A stretch of 64,000 bases of DNA from positions 77,001 to 141,000 of the forward strand of contig NC_068935.1 in assembly GCF_023091745.1 (NCBI RefSeq), in the 5' to 3' direction. The notes beneath the pieces are model-generated. The model was not told where the DNA came from, made no database searches, and saw only the letters and a program-made list of their open reading frames with translations. Both the position numbers and the translations under genes were made by a program. Origin of the DNA: Budorcas taxicolor (lineage: Eukaryota; Chordata; Mammalia; Artiodactyla; Bovidae). Within the stretch, counting starts at the first letter, position 1. Each line of letters opens with the position of its first letter. Positions 35,158 to 45,945 of this stretch are shown here, piece by piece.

Positions 35158-37750
35158 TACTCAAACTCTTCCAGAAATTTGGAGAGGTAGATAAACTTCC
35201 AAACTCATTTTATGAGGCCACCATCACCCTAATACCAAAACCTGACAAAGATGCCACAAAAAAAGAATACTCCAGGCTAATATCACTGCTGAAAATAGAT
35301 GCAAAAATCCTTGACAAAATTCTAGCAAACAGAATCCAACACCATATTAAAAAGGTCATACATCATGACCAAGTGGGCTTTATCCCAGGGATGCCAGGAT
35401 TCTTGAATATCCACAAATCAATCAATGTAATACACCACATTAACAAATTGAAAGATAAAAACCATATGATTATATCAATAGATGCAGAGAAAACCCTTGA
35501 CAAAATTCAACATCCATTTCTGATAAAAACCCTCCAGAAAGCAGTAATAGAAGGAACATTCCTCAATATAATAAAAGCTATATATGACAAACCCTCAGCA
35601 AGCATTATCCTCAATGGTGAAAAATTGAAAGCATTTCCCCTAAATTCAGGAACAAGACAAGGGTGCCCACTCTCACCACTACTATTCAACATAGTTCTGG
35701 AAGTTTTGGCCACAGCTATCAGAGAAAAAAAAGAAATAAAGAAGTCCAAATTGGAAAAGAAGAAGTAAAACTCTCACTGTTGCAGGTGACATAATCCTCT
35801 ACATAGAAAACCCTAAAGACTCCACCAGAAAATTACTAGAGCTAATCAATGAATATAGTAAAGTTGCAGGATATAAAATCAACACACAGAAATCCCTTAC
35901 ATTCCTATATGCTAACAATGAGAAAACAGAAAGAGAAATTAAGGAAACCGTCATATTCACCATTACAACGAAAATAATAAAATACTTAAGAATAAATCTA
36001 TCTAAAGAAACTAAAGACCTATATAACTATAAAACATTGGTTTAAGAAATCAAAGAGGACACAAATAGATGGAGAAATATACCATGTTCATGGATCAGAA
36101 GAATCAACTTAGTGAAAATGAATATACTACCCAAAGCGATCTATAGATTCAAGGTAATCCCTATCAAGCTAACAACGGTATTTTTCACAGAACTAGAACA
36201 AAGAATTTCACAATTTGTATGGAAACACAAAGAACCTTGAATAGCCAAAGCAATCTTGAGAAAGAGGAATGGAACTGGAGGAATCAGCCTGCCTGACTTC
36301 AGACTCTAGTACAAAGCTAGTCATCAAGACAGTATGGTACTGGCACAAAAACAGAAATATAGATCAGTGGAACAAAATAGAAAGCCCAGAGATAAATCTA
36401 CGCACCTATGGACACCTTACACGAAAATAAACTCAAAATGGATTAAAGATCTAAACATAAGACCAGAAACTCTAAAACTCCTAGCGCAGAACATAGGCAA
36501 AACACTCTGTAACATAAATCACAGCAGGATCCTCTATGAACCACCTCACAGAATATTGGAAATAAAAGCAAAAATAAACAAATGGGACCTAATTAAAATT
36601 AAAAGCTTCTACACAACAAAGGAAACTATAAGCAAGGTGAAAAGACAGCCTTCAGCATGGAAGAAAATAATAGCTAGCGAAGCAACTGATAAATAACCTA
36701 CGAAATATACAAAGCAACTCCTGCAGCTCAATTCCAGAAAAATAAACGACCCAATCAAAAAAATGGGCCAAAGAACTAAACAGACATTTCTCCAAAGAAG
36801 ACATACAGATGGCTAACAAACACATGAAAAGATGCTCGACATCACTCATTATCAGAGAAATGCAAATCAAAACCACAATGAGGTACCATTTCATGCCAGT
36901 CAGAATGGCTGCTATCAAAAAGTCTACAAGCAATAAATGCCAGAGAGGGTGTGGAGAAAAGGGAACCCTCTTACACTGTTGGTGGGAGTGCAAACTAGTA
37001 TAGCCACTATGGAGAACAGTGTGGAGATTCTTTAAAAAAAAACTGGAAATAGAACTGTCATGTGACCCAGCAATTCCACATTGAAGAAACTAGAATTGAA
37101 AGAAACACATGTGCCCCAATGTTCTTTGCAGCACTGTTTATAGTATTCAGAACACGGAAGCAGCCTATGTGTCCATCAGCAGACAAATGGATAAGAAATC
37201 TGTGGGACATCTACACAATGGAATATTACTCAGCAATTAAAACGAATACATTTGAATCTGTTCTACTGAAGTGGATGAAACTGGAGCCTATTATACAGAG
37301 TGAATTTAGCCAGAAAGAAAAACACCAATACAGTATAATAACGCATATATATTGAATTTAGAAAGATGGTAGACAATAACCCTGCATGTGAGGCAGCAAA
37401 AGAGACAGAGATGTATAGAACAATCTTTTGGACTCTGTGGGAGAGGGCGAGAGTGGGATCATTTGGGAGAATGGCATTGAAACATGTATATTATCATATG
37501 TGAAAGGAATCGCCAGTCCAAGTTCGATGCATGATATAGGGTGCTCGGGGCTGGTGCACTGGGATGAACTAGAGGGATGGGATAGGGAGGGAGGTGGGAG
37601 GAGGATTCAGGATAGGGAACACATGTAAACCCACAGTAGATTCATGTCAATGTATGGCAAAACCAATACAATATTGTAAAGTAATTAGCCTCTAACTAAA
37701 AGAACTATATTTATATTAAAAAAACAAAAACCTGAAAATAGAACTGCCAT

Positions 37751-38446
37751 CAGTTCAGTTCAGTTCAGTCGCTCAGTCTTGCCCGACTCTTTGCAACCCC
37801 ATGAATTGCAGCACGCCAGGCCTCCCTGTTCAGCACCATCTCCCGGAGTTCACTCAGACTCATGTCCATCGAGTCCGTGATGCCATCCAGCCATCTCATC
37901 CTCAGTCGTCCCCTTCTCCTCCTGCCCCCAATCCCTCCCAGCATCAGAGTCTTTTCCAATGAGTCAACTCTTCGCATGAGGTGGCCAAAGTACTGGAGTT
38001 TCCGCTTTAGCATCATTCCCTCCAAAGAAATCCCAGGGTTGATTTCCTTCAGAATGGATTGGTTGGATCTCCTTGCAGTCCAAGGGACTCTCAAGAGTCT
38101 TCTCCAACACCACAGTTCAAAAGCATCAATTCTTCAGTGCTCAGCCTTCTTCACAGTCCAACTCTCACATCCATACATGACCACAGGAAAAACCATAGCC
38201 TTGACTAGACGGAACTTAGTCGGCAAAGTAATGTCCCTGCTTTTGAATATGCTATCTAGGTTGGTCATAACTTTTCTTCCAAGGAGTAAGCGTCTTTTAA
38301 TTTCATGGCTGCAGTCACCATCTGCGGTGATTTTGGAGCCTCCAAAAATAAAGTCTGACACTGTTTCCACTGTTTCCCCGTCTATTTCCCATGAAGTGAT
38401 GGGACCGGATGCCATGATCTTCATTTTCTGAATGTTGAGCTTCAAG
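37751..38446 (-). mobile_element. BovB copy E, 5' truncated, in L1a
   Basis: 3' tail complement at 37751 (CAGTTCAGTTCAGTTCAG), younger-subfamily block, and truncation at CTGAATGTTGAGCTTCAAG. L1a reads GAACTGCCAT on the left and CAGCAATCC on the right. No duplication is seen; compared with L1, a few target bases seem lost. Confidence 0.93.
37765..38445 (-). pseudogene. BovB RT C-terminal region, copy E
   Basis: Two open frames. 38134-38445 (NIQKMKIMASGPITSWEIDG and onward) stops at KAEH-TGA. 37765-38094 continues the arginine-rich tail (LMRRVDSLEKTLMLGG, GRRRRGRLRMR). A frameshift or stop near 38100-38134 separates them. Only the C-terminal part downstream of the catalytic box is present. Confidence 0.83.
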
Positions 38447-39092
38447 CAGCAATCCTACTGCTCAGCATACACACCAAGGAATCCAGAATTGAAAGAGACA
38501 AGTGTACCCCAGTGTTCATAGTGACACTGTTTACAATAGCTAGGACAAAGTAGCAACCTAGATGTCCATCAGCAGATCAATGGATAAGAAAGCTGTGGCA
38601 CATATACACAATAGAATATTACTCAGTTATTTAATATAATGCATTTGAATCAGTTTGAATGAGGTGGATAAAACAGGAGCCTATCATACAGAATGAAATG
38701 TCAGAAAGAAAAACACCAATAGAGTATATTAACACATATATATGGAATTTAGAAATATGCAAGACTGCAAAAGAGTCACAGATATAAAGAACAGACATTT
38801 GGACTCTTTGGGAGAAGGTGAGGGTGGGATGATTTGAGACAATAGCATCGAAATATGTATATTACCATATGTGAAATAGATATGCCCAGGTTTGATGGAT
38901 GAGACAGGGTGCTCAGGGCCAGTGCACTGGGATGACCCTGAGGGATGGGATGGGGAGGGAGGTGGGATGGAGGGTCAGGATGGGGAACGCATGTACACCC
39001 ATGGCTGATTCATGCCAACGTATGACAAAAACCACCACAATATTGTAAAATAATTAGCCTCTAATTAAAATAAATTAATTTTAAAAATTTTA
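38447..39092 (+). mobile_element. L1a, 3' end
   Basis: Continues L1a from CAGCAATCCTACTGCTC through GTGTTCATAGTGACACTG, the ORF2 end and the 3' UTR, ending in TTTTAAAAATTTTAAAG. The duplication with the left edge (AAAATGAAGATC at 25382-25393, AAGACAAAGATC at 39093-39104) matches at 9 of 12 bases, consistent with an old insertion. Confidence 0.9.
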
Positions 39093-39657
39093 AAGACAAA
39101 GATCATGGCATACAGTCCCATCACTTTGTGGCAAATAGATGAGGAAACAATGACAGACTTTATTTTCTTGGACTCCAAAATCGCTGCAGACGATGACCAT
39201 AGCCATGAAATTAAAAGATATTTGCTCCTTGGAAGAAAATCAATGACAAACCTAGACAGCATATTAAAAAGCAGAGACATTACTTTGCCAACAAAGGTCC
39301 ATATAATCAAAGCTATGGTTTTTCCAGTAGTCAGGTATGGATGTGAAAGTTGGACTATAAAGAAAGCTGAGCACCAAAGATTTGATGCTTTTGAACTGTG
39401 GTGTTGGAGAAGACCCTTGAGAGTCCCTTGGACTGCAAGGAAATCCAACCAGTCCATCCTAAGGGAAATCAGTCCTGAATATTCATTGGAAGGACTGATG
39501 CTTAATCTAAAGCTTCAATTCTTTGCCCACCTAATGAGAAGAACTGACTCACTTGAAAAGAGCCATATGCTGGGAACTATTGAAGGTGAGAGGAAAAGGG
39601 GATGACAGAGGATGAGATAATTGGATGAGTTGCATCACTGACTCAATGGACATGAGT
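39093..39657 (+). mobile_element. BovB copy F, middle piece (older subfamily)
   Basis: Resumes exactly where 25393 stopped. The open frame 39105-39605 keeps the C-terminal region through KKAEHQRFDAFELWCWRR without the TGA seen in other copies. It carries the older block ATCAGTCCTGAATATTCATT. It is interrupted at 39658 by a SINE. Confidence 0.92.
39105..39605 (+). pseudogene. BovB RT C-terminal region, copy F
   Basis: 166 codons of the region downstream of YADD: NLDSILKSRDITLPTKVHI, ESWTIKKAEH, LRVPWTARKSNQS, then a basic end (EGERKRG) before TGA. The N-terminal and catalytic parts are truncated or lie across the nest at 25253-25393, so only a remnant exists. Confidence 0.85.
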
Positions 39658-39931
39658 CTTCCCGGGTGACTCAGAAGGTAAAGTGCTGGGAGCCAGCGTG
39701 AGGAACTCCGCCTGTGGCAATCAGTTGCAAGCTTCTAAAGTAAAGAATCTGCCGCAATGTGGAGACCTGGGTTTGATCCCTGAGTTGGGAATATCTCCTG
39801 GAGAGGTGAACGGCTACCCATTCCTGCATTCTTACCTTAAAATTCCATGAACCGAGGTGCCTGGCAGATCATAGCCTGTGGGTTGCAGAAAGTCAGACAT
39901 GACTGAGTGACTTTCACTCCCCCCTCTTCCC
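39658..39931 (+). mobile_element. Bov-tA SINE inside BovB F
   Basis: Flanked by TCAATGGACATGAGT (39643-39657) and TCAATGGGCATTAGT (39932-39946), a 15-bp duplication with two mismatches. The tRNA head is itself split by a 56-bp foreign segment at 39684-39739. Confidence 0.92.
39684..39739. mobile_element. 56-bp LTR-end-like insertion inside the SINE head
   Basis: Starts TGCTGGGAGCCAGCGTGAGG, almost identical to the 5' terminus of the solo LTR at 51502-52815 read on its minus strand. GTAAAG is duplicated at 39678-39683 and 39740-39745, and the SINE head continues normally on both sides. The right end (CTTCTAAA) does not match the LTR terminus, so this is a remnant or something else. Confidence 0.6.
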
Positions 39932-39946
39932 TCAATGGGCATTAGT

Positions 39947-40052
39947 TTGAGCAAACTCCACGAGATGTTGAGTGACAGGGAAGCCTGGCGTGCTGCAGTC
40001 CATGGGGTCGCAAAGTGTCAGACATGACTGAGTGACTGAACAACAACAGCAA
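39947..40052 (+). mobile_element. BovB copy F, 3' end
   Basis: Final BovB part (GTGCTGCAGTCCATGGGG, GTGACTGAACAACAACAGCAA), ending at the ATATTGAAACCA duplication of the outer L1. Confidence 0.92.
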
Positions 40053-40064
40053 ATATTGAAACCA

Positions 40065-41020
40065 CATTAAAGCATCACTTCATTCCCACTAAGATGATCA
40101 TAACTAAAAAGAAATAATAGCAGAAAAAAACAAGTGTTAGAGAAGATGCAGGAAAATTTGAACCTTCATACTTTTCCAGTAGGAATGTGAAATGGTGCAA
40201 TGGCTATGCAAAGTGGTTTGGTGATACTTCAAAAAATTAAACATAAAATAATTATATCATCCCACATTCCCACTCTTAGCTATATACCCAAAACCACTGG
40301 AAAAGGTACTCAAACATGTATACAAATGTTCATAACAACACTATTCACAATAGCCAAAAATATAAACAGTCCAAATGCCCATCAACAGATGAATGGGTAA
40401 ATAAATCTTGGTATATTCATGCATGGGCTTCCCAGGTGGTGCTAAAGGTAAAGAACCAGCCTGCCAATAAATGAGACGTAAAAGATGTAGGTTCGATCCC
40501 TGAGTCAGGAAGATCTGGAGGAGGGCATGGCAACCCACTCTAATATTCTTGCCTGGAGAATCCCGTAGACTGAGGAGCCTGGAGTGCTACACTCTATAGG
40601 GTTGCATCGAGTCAGACACAACTGAAGCAACTTAGCATGCATGTGTATTCATGCAATAAAATATTATTCAGCTATAGAAAGAAATGAAGTACTGGTATAT
40701 GATACAATGTGGATGGATCCTCCAAACATTATGCTGAGTCAAAGAAACCAGACAAAAAAGGTAACATATTGTATGATTCTATTTATACTAAATATCTAGA
40801 TTGGATAAACCTACAGATACAAAAGGTTGACTGGTATTTGCCAGTGGATAGAGGAAGGAACAATGGAGAAAATTTGTTTTTAATGATTAAAAGTTTATAC
40901 TTTAGAGGGTTGGAAATGTTTTTGAACTAGATAGAGTTGGTAGCTGTACAACATTGTGAATGTTCTAAATGACATTGGATAATTCATTTTAAAGTGGGTA
41001 ACTATGTAAATCTCACTTTA
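40065..41020 (+). mobile_element. Oldest L1, right part
   Basis: Diverged L1 3' region continuing from 25252: AGCATCACTTCATTCCCAC, GGTACTCAAACATGTATAC, GTCCAAATGCCCATCAACAG. It is interrupted by a SINE at 40424-40645. The end is placed approximately where similarity fades. Confidence 0.82.
40424..40645 (+). mobile_element. Bov-tA SINE in old L1
   Basis: Complete SINE with exact TATTCATGCA at 40414-40423 and 40646-40655. L1 sequence continues across it. Confidence 0.94.
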
Positions 41021-42324
41021 AGTGAATTAGAAAGTATTTTAGGGACATGTAACATAGTTTAGAAGTAAATTTTTTTCCTGTAGTATTCAGCTTTTAATGT
41101 TTTTATAGTTATTATTATTTTCTCATCTAAGTGGATCCTTATATTTATTAATTTTTAATTTTAATTTTTGTTTTTGTTAAAATAGCCCCCACCTCTCTTA
41201 CTTATAAAAAGGCTCAGACATCATATATTTTATTAAGGCACAGACAAGAGACTATCCTGACATATCCTATGTATCAGTATATGGAAGTTGTGTAACATAA
41301 TAAATAGTAATGTCTTAAAAGATGTACCATATTTTGTAAGCCTGGAAGCTGTGTAACATAATAAATAGTAATGTCTTAAAAGATGTACCATATTTTGTAA
41401 GCCAAGGTAGGTTGAAAACCTCTTATAAGTTTCAGTGAAAATAAGCTAGTAATGTCAACAGAATGATCTTAAATCTATCAGCTTCTTTGAGCTTTCTCAG
41501 ATTACACCACGTATATACTCAGAATAACAATATTGAGAAGGAGGTTTGTCTTTTAAAACATTTGACAATTTCCTGTGAACTAATTACTTTCTGACATCAA
41601 TCATTTTCTTTACAGAAGCAGGGGGCATTAATTATGGTAGTACAAAGAAAAATCAGTTCTAGAGAATCACCATCTTATGAGTAACATAGCTGTTTACAGA
41701 ATTCTATAAATATATTTCTAATAGCTAACTGCTCAAAGAAAATGTTATCTGACTGAAGTTTCCTTTCTTGGATTATTATGATTAGCTAGCTAATATGTGA
41801 CATGCTATTTCTTTTTCCATATGTTTTTACCTTTTTATGAAATAGCTTTTATTATGTACAAATGTGTAAGTATATAAATCATATGCAAGATGTGACATTA
41901 ATGACTAAATCTGACATCTACTCTTTTCCTTTACTGCCTGACATTTTCTCAATCTATTTCATTTATTATTTACTTATTTATTTTAGTCTCTTTTGAAAGG
42001 TTGTCATCAGAAATTTCATTTTTGATAAATTGCATGTTACCCTGTAGACTTTACATCATCTTTGTACAATATTTTGTTGTTGTTTTCCTATCTATCTAGC
42101 CATGAATTGTACGAGTTCATAGGCTTAGATATATATTTATTGGCACAATTTGAATGACTAATCATTACACCCGGTTGTACTAATAGGACATTCTAGCCAT
42201 CTAGTATAATAAATAAATAAATTATTTGTAAATACTTTCTTCAGTTGATTTCCTGCCTCCTACTTCACTGGCTATCCCTTCTCATTCTCTATAGCTAAAT
42301 AGTCTTTCTTTTTTGTTTCTAAAT
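41021..42324. other. Anonymous A+T-rich DNA with a tandem duplication
   Basis: No gene or named repeat recognised apart from the duplication at 41282-41403. Confidence 0.55.
41282..41403. repeat. 61-bp tandem duplication
   Basis: 41282-41342 is repeated at 41343-41403 with one clear mismatch (GGAAGTTGTG against GGAAGCTGTG). Units end TTTTGTAAGCC. Confidence 0.95.
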
Positions 42325-42900
42325 GTTTGAGTGCCACAGGACACAGTTTTAGGACTTCTCTGTTTATGCTCACTTCCCCGGTGATGTTATCTAGCCTTAT
42401 GCTTTTAAAAAATCCATATATTTATATACTAAATTCATAAAACCCACATTATAAAGCTCAACTGCATACTCAAAACCTTCTATGTCTAACAGTCATTTCA
42501 AATTCAATAAATCTCACAATGAGCCTTGGGCTTTCTTTGCATTTATTCTGCCTACACAGTATTGCAGACCTCAGTAAGTGATATAATTATTTACTCAGGT
42601 CCTCAGGGCAACATATTTGGAAGAATCCTTGATCTCCCCTTTTTATCTTCACCTAAATCCAGGCCTATGGGCTTTATTTTCAAAATATATTCAAAATCTG
42701 ATGAAGTTTTACCTCTTCCACTGCTACCACTATAGCTTGAGCAACTATAATCGAACTCCCTAAATATTTTCCTATCTTTACTTTTTCCTATCTTTACTTT
42801 CCTATCTTTTCCAACCTTTACTTTTAACCCTCTTGAAAATATAATTTTAAGGTAGCATTTAGATTAATCATTATAAAATATAAGACTTTTAGCTTCTGTG
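42325..42900 (+). mobile_element. Ancient L2 LINE fragment
   Basis: Follows the order of L2 sequence as I recall it: CCACAGGACACAGTTTTAGG, TTCAAAATATATTCAAAATC, CACTGCTACCAC. It is strongly diverged with small indels. The right boundary is uncertain. Confidence 0.7.
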
Positions 42901-43502
42901 ATACACCAGGTTTTATAATACGATCTTTCTTGGAACAGTGTTTCCTCTCTTGAAATACTATTGTCACTGTTCTTTTGTTAGTTCTATTTTCCTTGGCTCT
43001 TGGCTCTACTTCCATAAAAAGTCTTCCCAAAATTTCTGAGGCTACACAATATATAGTCATATGGTATAAACTAAAATAAGGATAAATGGGTATTCAGAAA
43101 ATATCTGATCATTTAATATTCAGTTCAGTTCAGTTCAGTCTATCAGTCGTGTCCGACTCATTGCGACCCCATGAATCGCAGCACGCCAGACCTCCCTGTC
43201 CATCATCATCTCCCGGATTTCATCAGACTCACATCCAACGAGTCCGTGATGCCATCCAGCCATCTCATCCTCGGTCATCCCCTTCTCTTCCTGTCCCCAA
43301 TCCCTCCCAGCATCAGAGTCTTTCCCAGTGAGTCAACTCTTCGCATGAAGTGGTCAAAGTACTGGAGCTTCAGCTTTAGCATCATTCCTTCCAAAGAAAT
43401 CCCAGGGTTGATTTCCTTCAGAATGGACTGGTTGGATCTCCTTGCAGTCCAAGGGACTCTCAAGAGTCTTATCCAACACCACAGTTCAAAAGCATCAATT
43501 CT

Positions 43503-45025
43503 TCAGCACTCAGCCTTCTTCACAGTCCAACTCTCACATCCATACATGACCACAGGAAAAACCATAGCCTTGACTAGACGGACCTTAGGCGGCAAAGTAA
43601 TGTCTCTGCTTTTGAATATACTATCTAGGTTGGTCATAACTTTTCTTCCAAGGAGTAAGCGTCTTTTAATTTCATGGCTGCAGTCACCATCTGCAGTGAT
43701 TTTGGAGCCCCCCAAAATAAAGTCTGACACGGTTTCCACTGTTTCCCCATCTATTTCCCATGAAGTGATGGGACCAGATGCCATGATCTTCGTTTTCTGA
43801 ATGTTGAGCTTTAAGCCAACTTTTTCACTCTCCTCTTTCACTTTCATCTAGAGGCGTTTTAGCTCCTCTTCACTTTCTGCCATCTGAGGTTATTGATATT
43901 TCTCCCGGCAATCTTGACTCCAGCTTGTGTTTCTTCCAGTCCAGGGTTTCTCAAGATGTACTCTGCATATAAGTTAAATAAGCAGGGTGATAATATACAG
44001 CCTTGACGTCCTCCTTTTCCTATTTGGAACCAGTCTGTTGTTCCATGTCCAGTTCTCACTGTTGCTTCCTGACCTGCATACAGATTTCTCAAGAGGCAGG
44101 TTAGGGGGTCTGGTATTCCCATCTCTTTCAGAGTTGTCCACAGTTTATTGTGATCCACACAGTCAAAGGCTTTGGCATAGTCAATCAAGCAGAAATAGAT
44201 GTTTTTCTGGAACTCTCTTGCTTTTTCCATGATCCAGTGGATATTGGCAATTTGATCTCTGGTTCCTCTGCCTTTTCTAAAACCAGCTTGAACATCAGGG
44301 AGTTCACCGTTCACGTATTGCTGAAGCCTGGCTTGGAGAATTTTGAGCATTACTTTACTAGCATGTGAGATGAGTGCAATTGTGCGGTAGTTTAAGCATT
44401 CTTTGGCATTGCCTTTCTTTGGGATTGGAATGCAAACTGACCTTTTCCAGTCCTGTGGCCACTGCTGAGTTTTCCAAACTTGCTGGCATATTGAGTGCAG
44501 CACTTTCACAGCATCATCTTTCAGGATTTGAAACAGCTCAACCGGAATTCTATCACCTCCACTAGCTTTGTTCGTAGTGATGCTTTCTAAGGCCCACTTG
44601 ACTTCACTTTCCAAGATGTCTGGCTCTAGATTAGTGATCACTTCATCATGATTATCTGGGTCATGAAGATCTTTTTTGTACAGTTCTTCTGTATATTCTT
44701 GCCACCTCTTCTTAATATCTTCTGCTTCTGTTAGTTCCAGACCATTTCTGTTCTTTATCAAGCCCATCTTTGCATGAAATATTCCCTTAGTATCTCTAAT
44801 TTTCTTGAAGAGATCTCTAATCTTTCCCATTCTGTTCTTTTCCTCTATTTCTTTGCATTGATTGCTGAAGAAGGCTTTTTTATCTCTCCTTGCTATTCTT
44901 TGGAACTCTGCATTCAGATGCTTATTTCTTTCCTTTTCTCCTTTGCTTTTCACCTCTCTTCTTTTCACAGCTATTTGTAAGGCCTCCCCAGACAGCCATT
45001 TTGCTTTTTTGCATTTCTTTTCCAT
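43503..45025 (-). pseudogene. BovB reverse transcriptase, copy G (catalytic box deleted)
   Basis: The 388-codon frame 43859-45025 runs from MEKKCKKAKWLSGEALQ through motif A LIDYAKAFDCVD and motif B RQGCILSPCLFN, then goes NINNLRW and terminates. Compared with copy A (about 4806-4831), 22 bp are missing near 43883. That removes the YADD codons and shifts the frame. The C-terminal frame 43503-43847 follows, ending KAEC-TGA. Apart from this deletion the RT reading frame is well kept. Confidence 0.9.
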
Positions 45026-45059
45026 GGGATGGTCTTGATCCCTGCCTCCTGTACAGTGT

Positions 45060-45930
45060 CACGAACCTCATTCCATAGTTCATCAGGCACTCTATCTATC
45101 AGATCTAGACCCTTAAATCTATTTCTCACTTCCACTGTATAATCATAAGGGATTTGATTTAGTCATACCTGAATGGTCTAGCGGTTTGCCCTACTTTCTT
45201 CAATTTGAGTCTGAATTTGGTAATAAGGAGTTCATGATCTGAGCCACAGACAGCTCCCGGTCTTGTTTTTGTTGACTGTATAGAGCTTCTCCATCTTTGG
45301 CTACAAATAATATAATCACTCTGATTTTGGTGTTGACCATCTGGTGATGTCCATGTGTAGAGTCTTCTCTTGTGTTGTTGGAAGAGGGTGTTTGCTATGA
45401 CCAGTGCATTTTCTTGGCAAAACTCTATTAGTCTTTGCCCTCCTTTTTTCTGCCATCCAAGGCCAAATTTGCCTGTTACTCCAGGTGTTTCTTGACTTCC
45501 TACTTTTGCATTCCAGTCCCCTATAACGAAAAGGACATCTTTTTTGGTTGTTAGTTCTAAAAGATCTTGTAGGTCTTCATAAAACCATTCAGATTCAGTT
45601 TCTTCAGCATTACTGGTTGGGACATAGACTTGGATAACTGTAGTATCAATGGTTTGCCTTGGAGATGAACAGAGATCATTCTGTTGTTTTTGAGATTGCC
45701 TCCAAGTACTGCATTTCAGACTCTTCTGTTGACCATGATGGCTACTCCATTTCTTCTGAGGGATTCATGCCCACAGTAGTAGATATAATGGTCATCTGAG
45801 TTAAATTCACCCATTCCAGTCCATTTTAGTTCGCTGATTCTTAGAATGTCGATGTTCACCCTTGCCATCTCTTGTTTGACCACTTCCAATATGCCTTGAT
45901 TCATGGACCTGACATTCCAGGTTCCTATGC
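45060..45930 (-). pseudogene. BovB endonuclease region, copy G (broken)
   Basis: 45716-45904 encodes the N-terminal part (ILRISELKWTGMGEFN). Downstream pieces with the complement of the DWNAKVG and SDHELL codons are present between 45200 and 45550 but are out of frame. The leader that should precede it lies inverted at 46516-46796. Confidence 0.8.
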
Positions 45931-45945
45931 AATATTGCTCTTTAA

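Larger units (their letters stand above)
30425..37355 (+). pseudogene. L1b ORF2 (endonuclease-reverse transcriptase), broken and split
   Basis: ATG at 30425 opens MATGSYLSIITLNVNGLNAP five bases after the ORF1 stop. In-frame stops follow within about 60 codons. The endonuclease piece at 30680-31042 keeps NIYAPN and the VGDFN catalytic motif. BovB D interrupts the frame at 31868-35146. The RT piece (35373-35768) has SIDAEKTLDKIQ, with Leu for the usual Phe in motif A, and GTRQGCPLSPLLFN. The box that should read FADD has decayed to AGD. The C-terminal piece 37062-37355 ends THIY. It cannot be functional. Confidence 0.9.
26633..37731 (+). mobile_element. Full-length ruminant L1 (L1b), interrupted by a SINE and a BovB
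   Basis: Begins at GGGGAGCAGTCCTAAGATGG, which I recognise as a ruminant L1 5' UTR start. It has a long 5' UTR with tandem repeats, ORF1, ORF2, a 3' UTR with TGTATGGCAAAACCAATACA and an A-rich end near 37731. CTGGAAATAG at 26623-26632 and CTGAAAATAG at 37732-37741 are the target duplication in L1a. Removing the SINE (29927-30044) and BovB D (31868-35146) leaves about 7.7 kb. Both ORFs carry many lesions. Confidence 0.94.

Noticed and set aside
30680..37355. A functional L1 endonuclease-reverse transcriptase
   Set aside because: There are early stops, the catalytic box is decayed to AGD and a 3.3-kb BovB sits inside the frame.
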